A stretch of DNA of 64,000 nt from Amaurobius ferox. Its lineage: Eukaryota; Arthropoda; Arachnida; Araneae; Amaurobiidae. Below, one piece after another: positions 12,534-23,569 of the stretch. The translations under genes and the position numbers were made by a program. Location: positions 115,523,239-115,587,238 of the forward strand of contig OX578145.1 in the NCBI GenBank assembly GCA_951213105.1, given 5' to 3'. The notes below the pieces were generated by a model, which ran no database searches, had not been told where the DNA came from, and saw only the letters and a program-made list of their open reading frames with translations. Position 1 is the stretch's first letter. Every line of letters starts with the position of its first letter.

Positions 12534-14700
12534 TTAGAACAGCGCGGGGTCTCTTACGAGATTTGGCCTTGCGATGATCATAGTCATGCAGATTGAATAA
12601 CAGTTCGTTTGGAACGGATGGCAAATTTCTGAAAATTTAAGCGCTAGCTTTTTAATTTGGGTTCTAACAGTTTTTATTTTGAAGTCATTCCTAATTACCG
12701 AGTTTCTTAAGTACCTGGGAGCTTTCCTGATAATCCGTAGGATTTTGTTTTGTTTTGTCTCTAGGAGGTCTTTTCTAGTTTTACAGGCATATCCCCATAC
12801 GGGTGCTGCATACAGCATTCCCGGGCGGATGACCGATTTATAAATTAGGAGTTTATTTTGATAACTTAGATTTCCGTTTCCTATCATTGGGTATAAGGCT
12901 CCTGTGGCCATATACGCTTTTTTGATTAAGTTCGTTACGTGCTGTTTCCAGGTTAGGTGGGAATCTATCGTTACACATAGGTATTTAGTAGATTTTTCCG
13001 CTTTTAGGGCATGGTTGTTTATGTACAGAGGCGGCGGAGGTTTACGTTTTCTAGAGAAATAAATCCAATGACATTTATTGGGGTTTAATTTTATTCGCCA
13101 TTTTTCCAGCCAAGTTTGGAGTATGTCTAAGTGTTGTTGTAGCAGTCTGTGCATTACTGAGACATAGGGGTGTTTTGCAAGTATCGCACTGTCGTCTGCA
13201 TAGAGTGCCAGCTCTGTGTTTAGAGTCCTAGGGATGTCGTTCAGGTATATGTTAAAGAGTGTCGGGCCCAGGATAGAACCTTGCGGTACACTACTTTTAA
13301 TGAGCTTGGGTGTTGTTGTTGAGACCCAGACCGTCCGACCTACCAGAAAGGTGTAAGGTAACTGTATGGACGGCCGGGAAGTGCCACCCAATTTAGACCG
13401 GAACCCAGTGGGGGAGGCATCCACAGGGACCGCCGTACCCTCCTTCCCCTACCACCAACCTCTCGGAATGAGCTTGGGTGTAGATAAGTTACCTCCTACT
13501 CTGACTTGAAAGTGTCTGTTATTTAAGTATGAGATTAAAAGTTTGACAAGAGCGTCAGGGACTTTTAAAGTGATCAATTTGTACGCTAATCTACAGTGCC
13601 ATACTTTATCAAAGGCTTTTTGTATGTCCAGAAAAATCGCAGCTGTGGGTGTCTTGTTCTTGAGACCAGAAGATATGTACTCTACCACTCTCAACAATTG
13701 ATGAGTGGTGGAGTGCTTCGGCCGAAATCCAAACTGCTCCGGAATGATAATGTCATTCTCACTAAGGTGCGTGTTCAGTCTCTTAAGAATAATTTTCTCA
13801 GTAATTTTACTAAGTGTCGGTAGCAAGCTAATTGGTCTATAGTTGGCTGGAATTGTGGCATCCTCACCAGGCTTATGGATTGTTATAATTATCGCTTCCT
13901 TCCTTTCTTTGGGGAAATAGTTTAGTTTTAATATTTTATTTATTAAGATAGTCAAGTAACACATTACGTTTAAGGGTAGGTTTTTAACCGCAATATTTCT
14001 GATTTTGTCGTGCCCTGGGCTTTTACGGTTTTTGAGATTTTTAATAATTTCTACTATCTCCTGCGGGGTGGCTGGGTCAATCTCAGCCGTTACCGGGGAA
14101 TTCCTGAAGTTATTTAAAGTTTGACTAACCATTCTTAGGGTGTCCTGACACATTAGATCGTGGTTTGGTTGGAATTGTTTTTCATAATGGCTTGCGAGCG
14201 CCTCGGCTTTTTCCTCGTCTGAGTACGCGATTTTAGCACCATCTATTAGTGGCGGGAGCTTAATTTGAGGTTTCCTGAGTCTTTTTGCGAATTGCCAGAG
14301 CGATACGTCTTCTGGGCTAAGGGATTCGATTAGTTCTTTATACTGTTGCTGCTTTTCTGCGACAATTTTTTCCCTGACTTTGCACGTAAGTCTGTTAAGC
14401 TCCCTTTTAAGGGCGGGGTCTCTATTAACCTGCCATGTCTTACGTATTCTATTTCTTTGCCTGACTAATTGTTTGACATGGTGGGAAAGTGTGGGCATTT
14501 TTGGAGGCAATTGCTCTCTTGATTTCTGTTGTGAGTGTGTGCGTGGCAAAGTCAATATCCGCCGTGCTCATTATGTTAGGTACTGCTAAGTGCGGCTCGA
14601 AGAGTGCTCTTTTGAATACTTCCTAGTTGACCCTCTCTTGTCCCAAAGAGGCTGGAAGAGGTGTGTTCAGGTCGAATGTCACCAGTACCGGCAGATGATC
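12534..14700 (-). pseudogene. LINE ORF2 fragment, copy 2, interrupted by a SINE
   Basis: The reverse transcriptase motifs FLDIQKAFD and YADDSA and the C-terminal region are recognisable. The frame is broken by the SINE insertion at 13314..13466 and by a deletion near 14505. The apparent N-terminus of the downstream half is SINE sequence read in frame, not a real start. Codons lost in copy 1 (glutamine at its 8805, tryptophan at its 7728) are intact here. Confidence 0.8.
13314..13466 (-). mobile_element. 5'-truncated SINE with 15-bp target duplication
   Basis: This segment matches the 3' body and tail of the 5S-headed SINE at 17209..18379, including GGAAGTGCCACCCAATTTAG and the (TGT)n-side tail. 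It is flanked by perfect copies of AATGAGCTTGGGTGT at 13299..13313 and 13467..13481. That is direct evidence of retroposition into LINE copy 2. Confidence 0.9.
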
Positions 14701-14736
14701 CGAGTCGAATTCATCCAGGGTACTAATAATGTGAGC

Positions 14737-15660
14737 TGGAATCTGTATATTACAAAGTTAATCATTATATAATATATACTTTTAAAATATTATTGGTACA
14801 TATGGAAAGTATGCAATAATATTTACATTTTATTTTGTAATATCACACTTTGCGGGGAGTTAGAATGAAATTTGGACATACGTATACACATACGTACCGA
14901 TTTTATTTATGTCGATTTCGAAATGTTGTTGTTTTGAGGATAAAGAATCAACTTTATCGGTTTAAACTCCAATTAATGGCGAGAAAATTTCAAATTCGAA
15001 CTGCCAATGGCTAGATTTAGGCTAAATGATTAGACGTAAATTTTTATGCCTACATAAATATTTTGAAACTGTCCATAAAAGGGCTAAATAAAGCAACCCT
15101 GCACGTTTGATTATAGGTATCCTATGTGTTCTACTTATTTTAATGAACTGCGACTTTATTTAATGCAGCTTTCTGGATATGGTACATCAGTAGGCATAGG
15201 ATTTCCCTTTCAACAAAATTATTTTTTATATAATATGTACCTTTAAAATATTATTGGTACATATGGAAAATATGGAATAATATTTACTTTTTGGTTTCAT
15301 AATATCATACTTTGTGGAGAGTTAGAATGAAGTTTGGACTTAACTAAATGTTGTACATATGCTTGTCATCAAAAGCTTTATATATATATGATTTGTAAAT
15401 TTATGAATAAAATAAAATGAAATTTTTGATTTGAAATGGCAGAGTTAGTGCCAATATAAAATCCTCACCGAAAAGTTTTTTTAATTTTAGCAATTTTCCT
15501 GGATCATTTGAGCACCCATTAATATAATGAAGTGAAATGAAATCATATGCTTAAAAATTTATCCCAGTCTTTCCTATTAATTGTAAATAAACGCTATTTT
15601 CATGCTTTCCCCCAAAACACCGAATGCTAAAAATAAGAGTGGCTATTATTCACAATTGAA
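14737..15660 (+). repeat. Continuation of the ~990-bp repeat array
   Basis: It resumes the unit interrupted by the LINE pair: ATTATTGGTACATATGGAAA occurs near 5877, 14790 and 15251. The first piece lacks an internal part. The second fades out near 15650. No gene is visible. Confidence 0.7.
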
Positions 15661-16390
15661 TCTTGAAGATATTTCTTAAATAGATTTCTATAATTGTACA
15701 CATTTGTCAGAATTTTCGATTTGTCTAATTTCTCACAGGTGGTAGATCCTCTGCATCCATTGCTTGGGCTTTTACGCAAAAGTAAAACTCAAGCCGCCTT
15801 TTCAATTATTAGACGGGATATATAACATATCGTTTACAAATTTATCTATAATATTATAGAAAATGACAAGAAATTTAAAAGAGAAGTTTTACTCTTTTAT
15901 TGTGTTTTTCTTTTATCTACGTACATATGATTGTAGAAAAACTTATTTTTTATTTATTTTACTATAACATGTTTTATGCATACAAAAAATAATTAAATAT
16001 TTTCAATATTTTTGTTAAAATGCATATCAGAATAAATTTTAATTATACTGCAAAAATATCTAAAATGAACCGCAAGATTTTAGATATATAAGCGGCAATA
16101 AAAATTACCGTTATTTTTAAAAAAAAATAAGGTAGTAAGGAAACATTTGATTTAGTAATATAAAAAAGATAATATTGATTCAGAGAAATTTTATTTTGCA
16201 GCCCGAATTATTGTGTAGTCCATGCAGATGATTGCATTATAGGAGCAAACCGATTTATGGACGCTTTTATCTGCAGTGCGCAATCCTGTATATAAAACTG
16301 TTTATTTTGATATTTTATATTTAAAGCTCAACTAAAGCGTTAATACTTCGTATGAATGTTAATGCAAAGTTAGGGTGTACAAGGTTAAAG
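15661..16390. other. AT-rich spacer, nothing recognised
   Basis: The sequence is A/T-rich with short homopolymer runs. No coding frame, RNA gene or repeat boundary is supported. Confidence 0.4.
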
Positions 16391-16394
16391 GATA

Positions 16395-16740
16395 ATATTG
16401 TGTAACTCAATGGTAATGAGATTGCCTATGCATTGGCAAAAGATGAAGCTTCTATTCCTATGACCTCCAATAATTCATTACCTTTTCTTGAAATCGTCTC
16501 TAGAAGGAAGATTTCATATCTTCATACATGGAGGCCCCCCATGACTGGTGCAGTGCAGACAAACCAGGTGAAGCTCCTACTTCTAGGAGCTACAGAAATC
16601 TACAGACCACCATTTCCAGAGTTGTTTACGGACATATAAAGTGTCTTAAATTCGAATAGGGGCTCAAGATTTATACCATTTTCTCCAAGTGTATTACTGA
16701 ACAGCCCCCACCCCAACCCGGCCATCTCTTGTACTGTTTG
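16395..16740 (+). pseudogene. LINE RNase H-domain fragment, frameshifted
   Basis: The plus-strand frame reads GNEIAYALAKDEAS, the end of a retrotransposon RNase H domain. It is followed by PFLEIVSRRK and, after a frameshift near 16540, a tail with ISRVVYGHIKCL. This order is seen after the RNase H domain of several arthropod non-LTR elements. It is a short relic of a LINE different from the copies at 6806..14736. Confidence 0.6.
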
Positions 16741-16750
16741 GATTTATTCA

Positions 16751-17176
16751 CAGGGCCTGACTAACGCAGGAGAAAGCGGGGCAGATGCCCCGAGACCCTA
16801 CATTGGAAGAGGCCCCCAATTAAATAATTGCATCATCGAAAAGTTAAGGACTGCTTCCTGAAAAAATAATCATACCATCGGAATATGTTTGCTCAGCCAA
16901 ACGATTCATTGTGGCGCTTTATTAGATCGCACTAATTAAAGATCTAGAGTATGTTGGCTTCATGGCTATGATAGAAAGTTGCCAATAATTTAAATTGCAT
17001 TAAAATATGTAACAGCTTCCTTTTTCATACCTTTTCTAAAATGCAATTATGTTTTTGAAAAAGTATTTTTATTCATTTCATGTATATGTCGATAGATGGA
17101 GTGAGCCCCGAGAATATTGTTTGCCCCGGGCCCCATTTTGGCTAAGAGTAGGGCCCCAGTTAGTCTATCCCAGTTA
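16751..17176. mobile_element. Possible small hAT-like non-autonomous element
   Basis: The block begins CAGGGCCTGACTAAC, and its other end reversed reads TGGGATAGACTAAC. Both ends carry GC-rich GGGCCC/GGGGC stretches unlike the surroundings. The terminal match is short and I found no clean target duplication, so the call is tentative. Confidence 0.3.
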
Positions 17177-17208
17177 TCCAAAAAGGATCTTTTCGAAAAT
17201 CTCTAGTT

Positions 17209-17598
17209 GGTGTTGTAGTTGAGAACCAGACCGTCCGACTTACCAGAAAGGTGTAAGGTAACTGTTTGAACGGCCGGGAAGTGCCATCCAATTTAGACCG
17301 GAACCCAGTGGGGGAGGCATTCTCCACAGGGACCGTACCCTCCTTCCCCTACCACCAACCTCTCGGAAGGACTTACGGACCCACATGTTTAACGTGATCG
17401 TACTCCGCATGAACACGGCGGCAGTTGTGGCAGCGTGAAAATCCAGCGCGCAAACCACCGGGCTACCGAGTCCGAAATATGCCAACAGCATGCAGTGTTC
17501 CCAGGTGGTCACCCACCCAAGTACTAACCGCGCCCGATGCTGTCTGACTTCGGTGATCTAACGAGAACCGGTGTTTTTAGCACGGTACGGCCGTTGGC
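17209..17598 (-). mobile_element. 5S-headed SINE, unit A
   Basis: Minus-strand order is a 5S-rRNA-like head (17598 to 17481), an unrelated body with GTTCATGCGGAGTACGATCA and GGAAGTGCCA-type blocks, and a short tail rich in CAACAACACC. It lies directly downstream of unit B, and a retroposed fragment with a target duplication sits at 13314..13466. This matches the SINE3 type of 5S-derived retroposon, as established in other animals. The family itself is not one I can name. Confidence 0.7.
17481..17598 (-). rRNA. 5S rRNA-like SINE head, unit A (not a functional 5S gene)
   Basis: Read on the minus strand it starts GCCAACGGCCGTACCGTGCT and contains CGGTTCTCGTTAGATCACCG and GGTTAGTACTTGGGTGGGTG, the 5S landmark segments that include the internal promoter region. 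The ends can pair (GCCAAC with GTTGGC). It has several changes from consensus 5S and is fused to a SINE body without a terminator, so I treat it as 5S-derived. Confidence 0.65.
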
Positions 17599-17606
17599 CC
17601 CTCCCT

Positions 17607-18062
17607 TAATGGTGTTGAGACCCAGACCGTCCGACCTACCAGAAAGGTGTAAGGTAACTGTATGGACGGCCGGTCTCTTATTGGTGTTGTTGTTGAGACC
17701 CAGACCGTCCGACCTACCAGAAAGGTGTAAGGTAACTGTATGGACGGCCGATCCCTTATTGGTGTTGTTGTTGAGACCCAGACCGTCCGACCTACCAGAA
17801 AGGTGTAAGGTAACTGTATGGACGGCCGGTCCCTTATTGGTGTTGTTGTTGAGACCCAGACCGTCCGACCTACCAGAAAGGTGTAAGGTAACTGTATGGA
17901 CGGCCGGTCCCTTATTGGTGTTGTTGTTGAGACCCAGACCGTCCGACCTACCAGAAAGGTGTAAGGTAACTGTATGGACGGCCGGACCCTTATTGGTGTT
18001 GTTGTTGAGACCCAGACCGTCCGACCTACCAGAAAGGTGTAAGGTAACTGTATGGACGGCCG
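17607..18062. repeat. 78-bp minisatellite, six copies, in the SINE tail
   Basis: GAGACCCAGACC starts at 17617, 17695, 17773, 17851, 17929 and 18007, an exact 78-bp period. Each copy contains CCGTCCGACCTACCAGAAAG and most end in a TTATTGGTGTTG-type tail. Copies differ at only a few bases (for example TCTCTTATT versus TCCCTTATT), implying recent expansion. Because 78 is a multiple of 3, frames stay open on both strands; these are not proteins. Confidence 0.95.
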
Positions 18063-18262
18063 GGAAGTGCCACCCAATTTAGACCGGAACCCAGTGGGAG
18101 AGGCATCCACAGGGACCGTACCCTCCTTCCCCTACCACCAACCTCTCGGAAGGACTTACGGACCCACATGTTTAACGTGATCGTACTCCGCATGAACACG
18201 GCGGCATTTGTGGTAGCGTGCAAATCTAGCGCGCAAACCACTGGGATACCGCACCCGAGATG

Positions 18263-18379
18263 GCCAACAGCACGCGGTGTTCCGAGGTGGTCACCCACCA
18301 AGTACTAACCGCGCCCGATGCTGCTTGACTTCGGTGATCTAACGAGAACCGGTGTTTTCAGCACGGTACGGCCGTTGGC
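18263..18379 (-). rRNA. 5S rRNA-like SINE head, unit B (not a functional 5S gene)
   Basis: The minus strand starts GCCAACGGCCGTACCGTGCT and contains AAGTCAAGCAGCATCGGGCG and GGTTAGTACTTGGTGGGTGA, ending GTGCTGTTGGC. It covers essentially the whole length of 5S rRNA (~118 nt) and keeps the terminal pairing, but has substitutions relative to the 5S consensus and runs straight into the SINE body. Confidence 0.65.
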
Positions 18380-18399
18380 CGTCCCTTATTGGTGTGTCA

Positions 18400-19480
18400 T
18401 TTCTTGGGCACACATGGACTCATGGACCTAAGTGCCAAGCTAGAACGAGAAGGATTGGTAACAACAACAACAGGATAATATAGTTGCACTAAATACGGGA
18501 TATCGAAACTGAAATGCATCGAATGATTATGCAAATGTAGTGATAGCGAAGAAGAAACCATGCTAGGTTATTTACATTTTCAAAAGACGTAGCATGGGAA
18601 AATATAGGTTATGATAAATATAGGCCTATTTTATTTAAGGGTATATTTTATTTAATAACTAGGATATGCATGTTCCGTTGCACAGCAGCTAAAGCCGATA
18701 GAGTTACAGCCAGGGAATAATTGAATTCATTCATTCAAGTATCCAAAAGGCAACCGAGATGGTATTAGTTAAAAAAAATCCGTGTTTTAAATTTTTGGAA
18801 CAAATCGAAAAAACTTTTAATTTTCTGAAAAATTAAATACTGCGCTACAGCAAGATATATTTTGTGAGGTACAAAGAACCTCTTTAATAAATAAAAACAA
18901 AAAATATAATTTTTAAAGTACTGTTTTTCATCATTTGAACTAAAGCGAATTACTCGGCTCAGCCTCGGTCTTAAATAAACGACCTTATTTAAATACTATA
19001 TTTTGAGTTAACACTAATCAATTTTCCTTAAATCCCAAACTGTCGACAAATTCCCACGCACAATATCCATAAAGCATGAAAAAAAAACCACAAGGCAAAA
19101 AATAAATAAATAGATAGATAAAATATACACGCTCTCCACAAAGCAAAAAAAAAAAAATATTATAATAATAAATAAAAGATTCAAAACTTTTGGACGTGTC
19201 AATAGATCGTGATGGTAACTGTTAGATCGTATGAGTATCTGGAGATTAGCTGATTCTAGATTTTAAAAATTCGTTAAAAAATCAAATTAAAAATTTGGAA
19301 AACCGCCTTCGAGGATCATTAGTTAAGATTTAGGTGCTACTGTGTGACGAACGTCAGATTTATAAGTTCGATATATATTGCGACAAACAAGCAGACAGAT
19401 TCTTCCTATAATTATTGCAAGATGTGACTAAGTGTATAAAAAATGTATTAATTAAACTATATCTAACATAAATGCATAAA
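18400..19480. other. AT-rich spacer, nothing recognised
   Basis: No coding frame with a recognisable domain is present. The 62-residue minus-strand frame near 19014..19202 is low-complexity phenylalanine/isoleucine sequence over an A-run and is rejected. Confidence 0.4.
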
Positions 19481-19487
19481 GACCATA

Positions 19488-21590
19488 ATGTACTATTTTT
19501 ACTTTCCTTATATACATAATGTATAAGGAAAGTATTGTGACGGGGTCGAAAATTCGAATTCGAGTTTTCGACGGGAGAGCACGTTTCAAGCATCCCTGAT
19601 CACGAATAAAACATTTTTGAAGTGATGTGTGTGTGTGTGTGTGTGTGTGTGTCTGTGTGTGTGTGTGTGTGAAAGTATGTGTGTGTGTCAGTGAGTCTGT
19701 GGAGACGATAACTGACGAACGAATGGACCGATTCGAACCAAATTTGGTACAAAAATCACAATCCATAAACACTGGAAGCCTATTGTTTTTATACGTAATC
19801 GAATGTTCAGAACCCCCCTAAATTTTCGAATAAAATTTGGAAAAAATCGTCAAAAAATCAAATCCGCTAATAAAGTTACGTAAATAGACATTTCTTATGT
19901 AATTTTTCATTAGAAAACGATTGGCATAAATTTTAGAACGCTAACATGAACCGTTCTCGAGATATTGTACATTTTTCAAAAAAATTATGAAAAAGTCACA
20001 TAAAAAAAAAAATTCCTATTGAGAAACATGTTCACTTTTCATATGTAATACCATGCGATAAATTGAGTGACATCATTCTCGTGGATCTATCTTGTTCCAT
20101 TCATGAAAAAATATACTTTGAATAATACTTTTGTATTTAAACGCCAATAGTCATTTATCTGCTGTAAGAATAACTTTTTTCTTAGTGCATAACGCTTGGC
20201 GAGATTTTGGCGACGAATTTGGCGGAATGTCGCCAACTTGGCGACTTTTTTGAAATGTTGCCAAATTAATGAAAATCTCGCCAAATGGATAAAATTATGC
20301 TAAATCAATGAAAATGACGACTAATTGTCGAAAATTCAATATCTTGGAAAGAATATTAGTATCTACTATAAGAAAAACCTATTTTTTTACTGTAAAAGTA
20401 GTAAATTCATTACATTAAATAAGGAAAGTCATGTGTTGCCCACATCAGATTTTTATAATTTGGATTATCTAGCTGTTTTGATTTTCGAGTAATTGCCAAA
20501 AAATGAGTACACTCCTAAAGCAGACCAAGACGACGGGCTGATCTGATAAGTTTCAAAATCCAAAGAGTTAAAATACACCGAAAAAGACAAGGATATACTA
20601 CATTTGGAATTTTTAGTTACTCCAGTTATTGAGTTATTCCCAGAAAAAAAAATCTGATGTGGGCAGCACATGACTTTCCTTATATAATGCAATGAATTTA
20701 CTACTTTTACAGTAAAAAAATAGATTATTTTTATAGTAGATACTTATATTCTTTCTAAGATATTGAATTTTCGTCAATTAGTCGTCATCTTCATTGATTT
20801 AGCATCATTTTTATCCATTTGGTGAGTTTTTAGTTAATTTAGCAACATTTAAAGAGTCGCAAAGTTGGCGACATTCCACCAAATTCGTCGCCAATATCTC
20901 GCCAAGTGTTATGGACGGACAAATAAGTTATGTTAAAGCAGATAAATGATTATTGGCGTTCAAATACAAAAGTATTACTCAAAGTATCTTTTCTCATGAA
21001 TGGAACGAGCTAGATCCACGAGAATAATGTCACCAAATTTATCGCATGGCATTACATATGAAAAGTGAACATGTTTCTCAATAGGAAATATTTTTTTTTC
21101 ATTTTATATGGCTTTTTAATATATTTTTTTTAAAAATGTGCAATATCTCGAGAACGATTCATGTTAGCGTTCTAAAATTTATGTCAATCGTTTTCTAATG
21201 AAAATATACATAAGAAATGTCTATTTGCGTAACTTTATTAGCGGTTTTGATTTTTTGACGATTTTTTCAAAATTTCACTCGAAAATTTAGAGAGGTTTTG
21301 AACATTCGGCTGCGTTTAAAAACAATAGACTTCCAGTGTTTATGGATTGTGATTTTTGTACCAAATTTCGTTCGAATCGGTCCATTCGTTCGTCAGTTAT
21401 CGTCTCCACAGACTCAATGACACACACACACACACACACACAGACATCACTTCAAAAATGTTTGATTCGTAATCAGGGATGCTTGAAACGTGCTCTCCCG
21501 TCGAAAATTCGAATTCGAATTTTCGACCCCGTCATAGTACTTTCCTTATACATTATGTATATAAGGAAAGTAAAAATAGTACATTCTAAG
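19488..21590. repeat. 2.1-kb foldback element with ~950-bp inverted arms
   Basis: The left arm (about 19488..20455) and right arm (about 20645..21590) are reverse complements with scattered differences. Matching landmarks are TAAGGAAAGT palindromes at both outer ends, CGAAAATTCGAATTCGA, a GT/CA microsatellite at equivalent positions, TTTGGCGACGAATTTGGCG, and CTGATGTGGGCA at the inner ends. The loop is about 190 bp. No transposase is visible. Degenerate single arms occur at 43090..43830 and 50860..51440. Confidence 0.85.
19628..19690 (+). repeat. (GT)n microsatellite
   Basis: A run of GT dinucleotides with two interruptions lies in the left foldback arm. The partner CA run is at about 21421..21442. 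Confidence 0.9.
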
Positions 21591-21599
21591 GGCTTGCCC

Positions 21600-23300
21600 A
21601 ACACGAGCAAGCCCGATAAGGTTTTAAATCTAATTAATTAAAGTATACATCAAAATACAGTTACACACTACATTTGGATTTTTTAGCTGCTCAGGTTTTG
21701 AACTTATTTTCCAAAAACATGTACATTCCCATGTCGAAACATGGATGGGCAACTCCGATAAGTAATCAAAAGGATCAAAACGTACCACACAAGACAACGA
21801 TATGCCAAATTTTATGTTACAGCGATAAATGGAACCTGATTTGTTAGGGCCTCAAAAATTTAAATCACGCTAACAAACAAACACCACATCAAGTTAAATA
21901 GGAGGTTGCAAAAAACATAGTATTCGTTATTTTAAACATAAATAGAAAATTTAATTTTTTTCCCTGAAAGATTAAATTCGTTAACGAAAGATATAAAGTA
22001 TTTCGGGACAGCAGAGAAAACTTTTCAGAAAATAAATATTCTACATTTCAAATACAAATTGAAGAAAAGATAATTAAATTTACACAGAAAAATTAACAGT
22101 AGGAATCAATATTTCGAGACGTTTAAAAGTACCTACAGACGATCCTAACGTATAGCAGTTAGGGCTATAAGCTAAATAAAGCATGTGCAGTAGCATGCTT
22201 CAACGCCTTAAAGTGACGCATGCGCACACTATAGTTCAGGCTTCCAGTTCAGAGAACCTCCAATTTTTTCTTCAGCTGCAACTTGACTCCAAAATTCATT
22301 GGAAATTCAGTAATAGAATAATTAATTTTTTTATTAGAATGCGAAATCATCACTTCATATTCATGTCAAAAATTGGAGGTGTGCGAATCTCCAATTTTAC
22401 GATGCAACAATATGAATATGAAATATCATAAATTACACATATTACGATGAATATTAATTTTTTATAAATTTGAAGAAACTGCCTATTGGATTTGGTTTTA
22501 AAAGCGTCGAAAATATTATTCTTTGAACTTTTCAATGGTGTTAGGATAGAAACTCTGTGATAGTATTTTTTATCACTAAGGAACAGGATACCGATTTGTG
22601 ATAAAATTGCACAAAATTGCGCTTTTACATAAAATAACTAAAAAATGTATTCTAATTTTTTAGTAATCGTTTCCGAGGTATCTTGAAAGTGTCCTGTAGT
22701 ATTATTTTTCCAAATTTCGTAGCTGTGGTTTGCTTATATGCTCCGGTACACAACCAAAGAACGAACAAGCTGACATATATTTTCCTTTATTATTATAGAT
22801 AAAATCATAAAAATGGTCTGAGTAGATTTCGATGTTTCACTGGGGACAGGCAGAAACGATGCCAGAACTTAAAAATATATAGATGCATCAAATTTATATG
22901 AAACATTTTAAATATATTCCAGTGAAAAATGTCTTTTACGACTGTATTGTCTATTGCAGAAAAAGCAACAAATACTATGTTCTTAAAGTAAATTTTATTT
23001 ACAATATTGCCTTTAGATAAAGTTTAGTCCTTCCTTGAGGGCAAAATTGAACAATTTTTCAATATAATATTATTTTCTGTTGCATTTTGTATTTGCTCCT
23101 GAAACTAGATTAATTATTGAAGCTCTTCATATAACTGAAACATCTTTATATGGAGATTTTATTCTTCACAGATGTTTAGTATTTTTGGCATCTTCTTATT
23201 GCCTGAAATGAAAAAATACGAAATTTTAATTGTGATAGGATAAATCTGTATTGATAATTTTTTTACAATAACAACATAACAATCTCACAGATATTCTTTT
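21600..23300. other. AT-rich stretch, partly related to the foldback loop
   Basis: The part at 21650..21830 resembles the foldback loop (ACTACATTTGGA and a CAAGACAACGATATGCCA-like block). A perfect 8-bp-stem hairpin GGGCTTGC/GCAAGCCC lies at about 21589..21613. The rest shows nothing I can support as a gene. Confidence 0.45.
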
Positions 23301-23308
23301 ACAATAGC

Positions 23309-23355
23309 TTAACACACACACACACACACACACACAGATATATATATATATATAA

Positions 23356-23447
<92 letters not shown>

Positions 23448-23489
23448 ACATACAGTAGTTTATGCATAATTTTCGATTAAAATCATTTA

Positions 23490-23557
<68 letters not shown>
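23309..23557 (+). repeat. (CA)n and (TA)n microsatellites
   Basis: A CA run at 23311..23335 is followed by long TA runs to about 23452 and again at 23494..23557. Confidence 0.95.
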
Positions 23558-23560
<3 letters not shown>

Positions 23561-23569
23561 TAGATCAAA

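Larger units (their letters stand above)
12177..14736 (-). mobile_element. Jockey-like LINE, copy 2, 5'-truncated
   Basis: It matches copy 1 from within the endonuclease domain to the 3' end. The 3' end carries a perfect GGCGC/GCGCC hairpin at 12219..12231 and ends GAATAGAGATTTC. ORF1 and the start of ORF2 are missing. The 3' end abuts the 5' end of copy 1, so the two copies are head to tail in one orientation. A SINE fragment interrupts it at 13314..13466. Confidence 0.85.
17607..18379 (-). mobile_element. 5S-headed SINE, unit B with expanded tail
   Basis: It has the same order as unit A: 5S-like head (18379 to 18263), body, then a tail that has expanded into six 78-bp copies ending next to the head of unit A. 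The two units form a head-to-tail dimer. The body just after the head resembles a tRNA D-arm region (CAGTGGTTTGCGCGCTAGA), which may be coincidence. Confidence 0.7.

Noticed and set aside
12534..13424. Protein starting in SINE sequence and continuing into reverse transcriptase
   Set aside because: The fusion is created by the SINE insertion; its start is not biological.
17537..18110. Long open frames on both strands with 26-residue repeats
   Set aside because: They only reflect the 78-bp minisatellite, whose period is a multiple of three.
17481..18379. Functional 5S rRNA cluster
   Set aside because: Both copies differ from consensus and run into a shared body without a terminator, and a retroposed fragment of that body exists.
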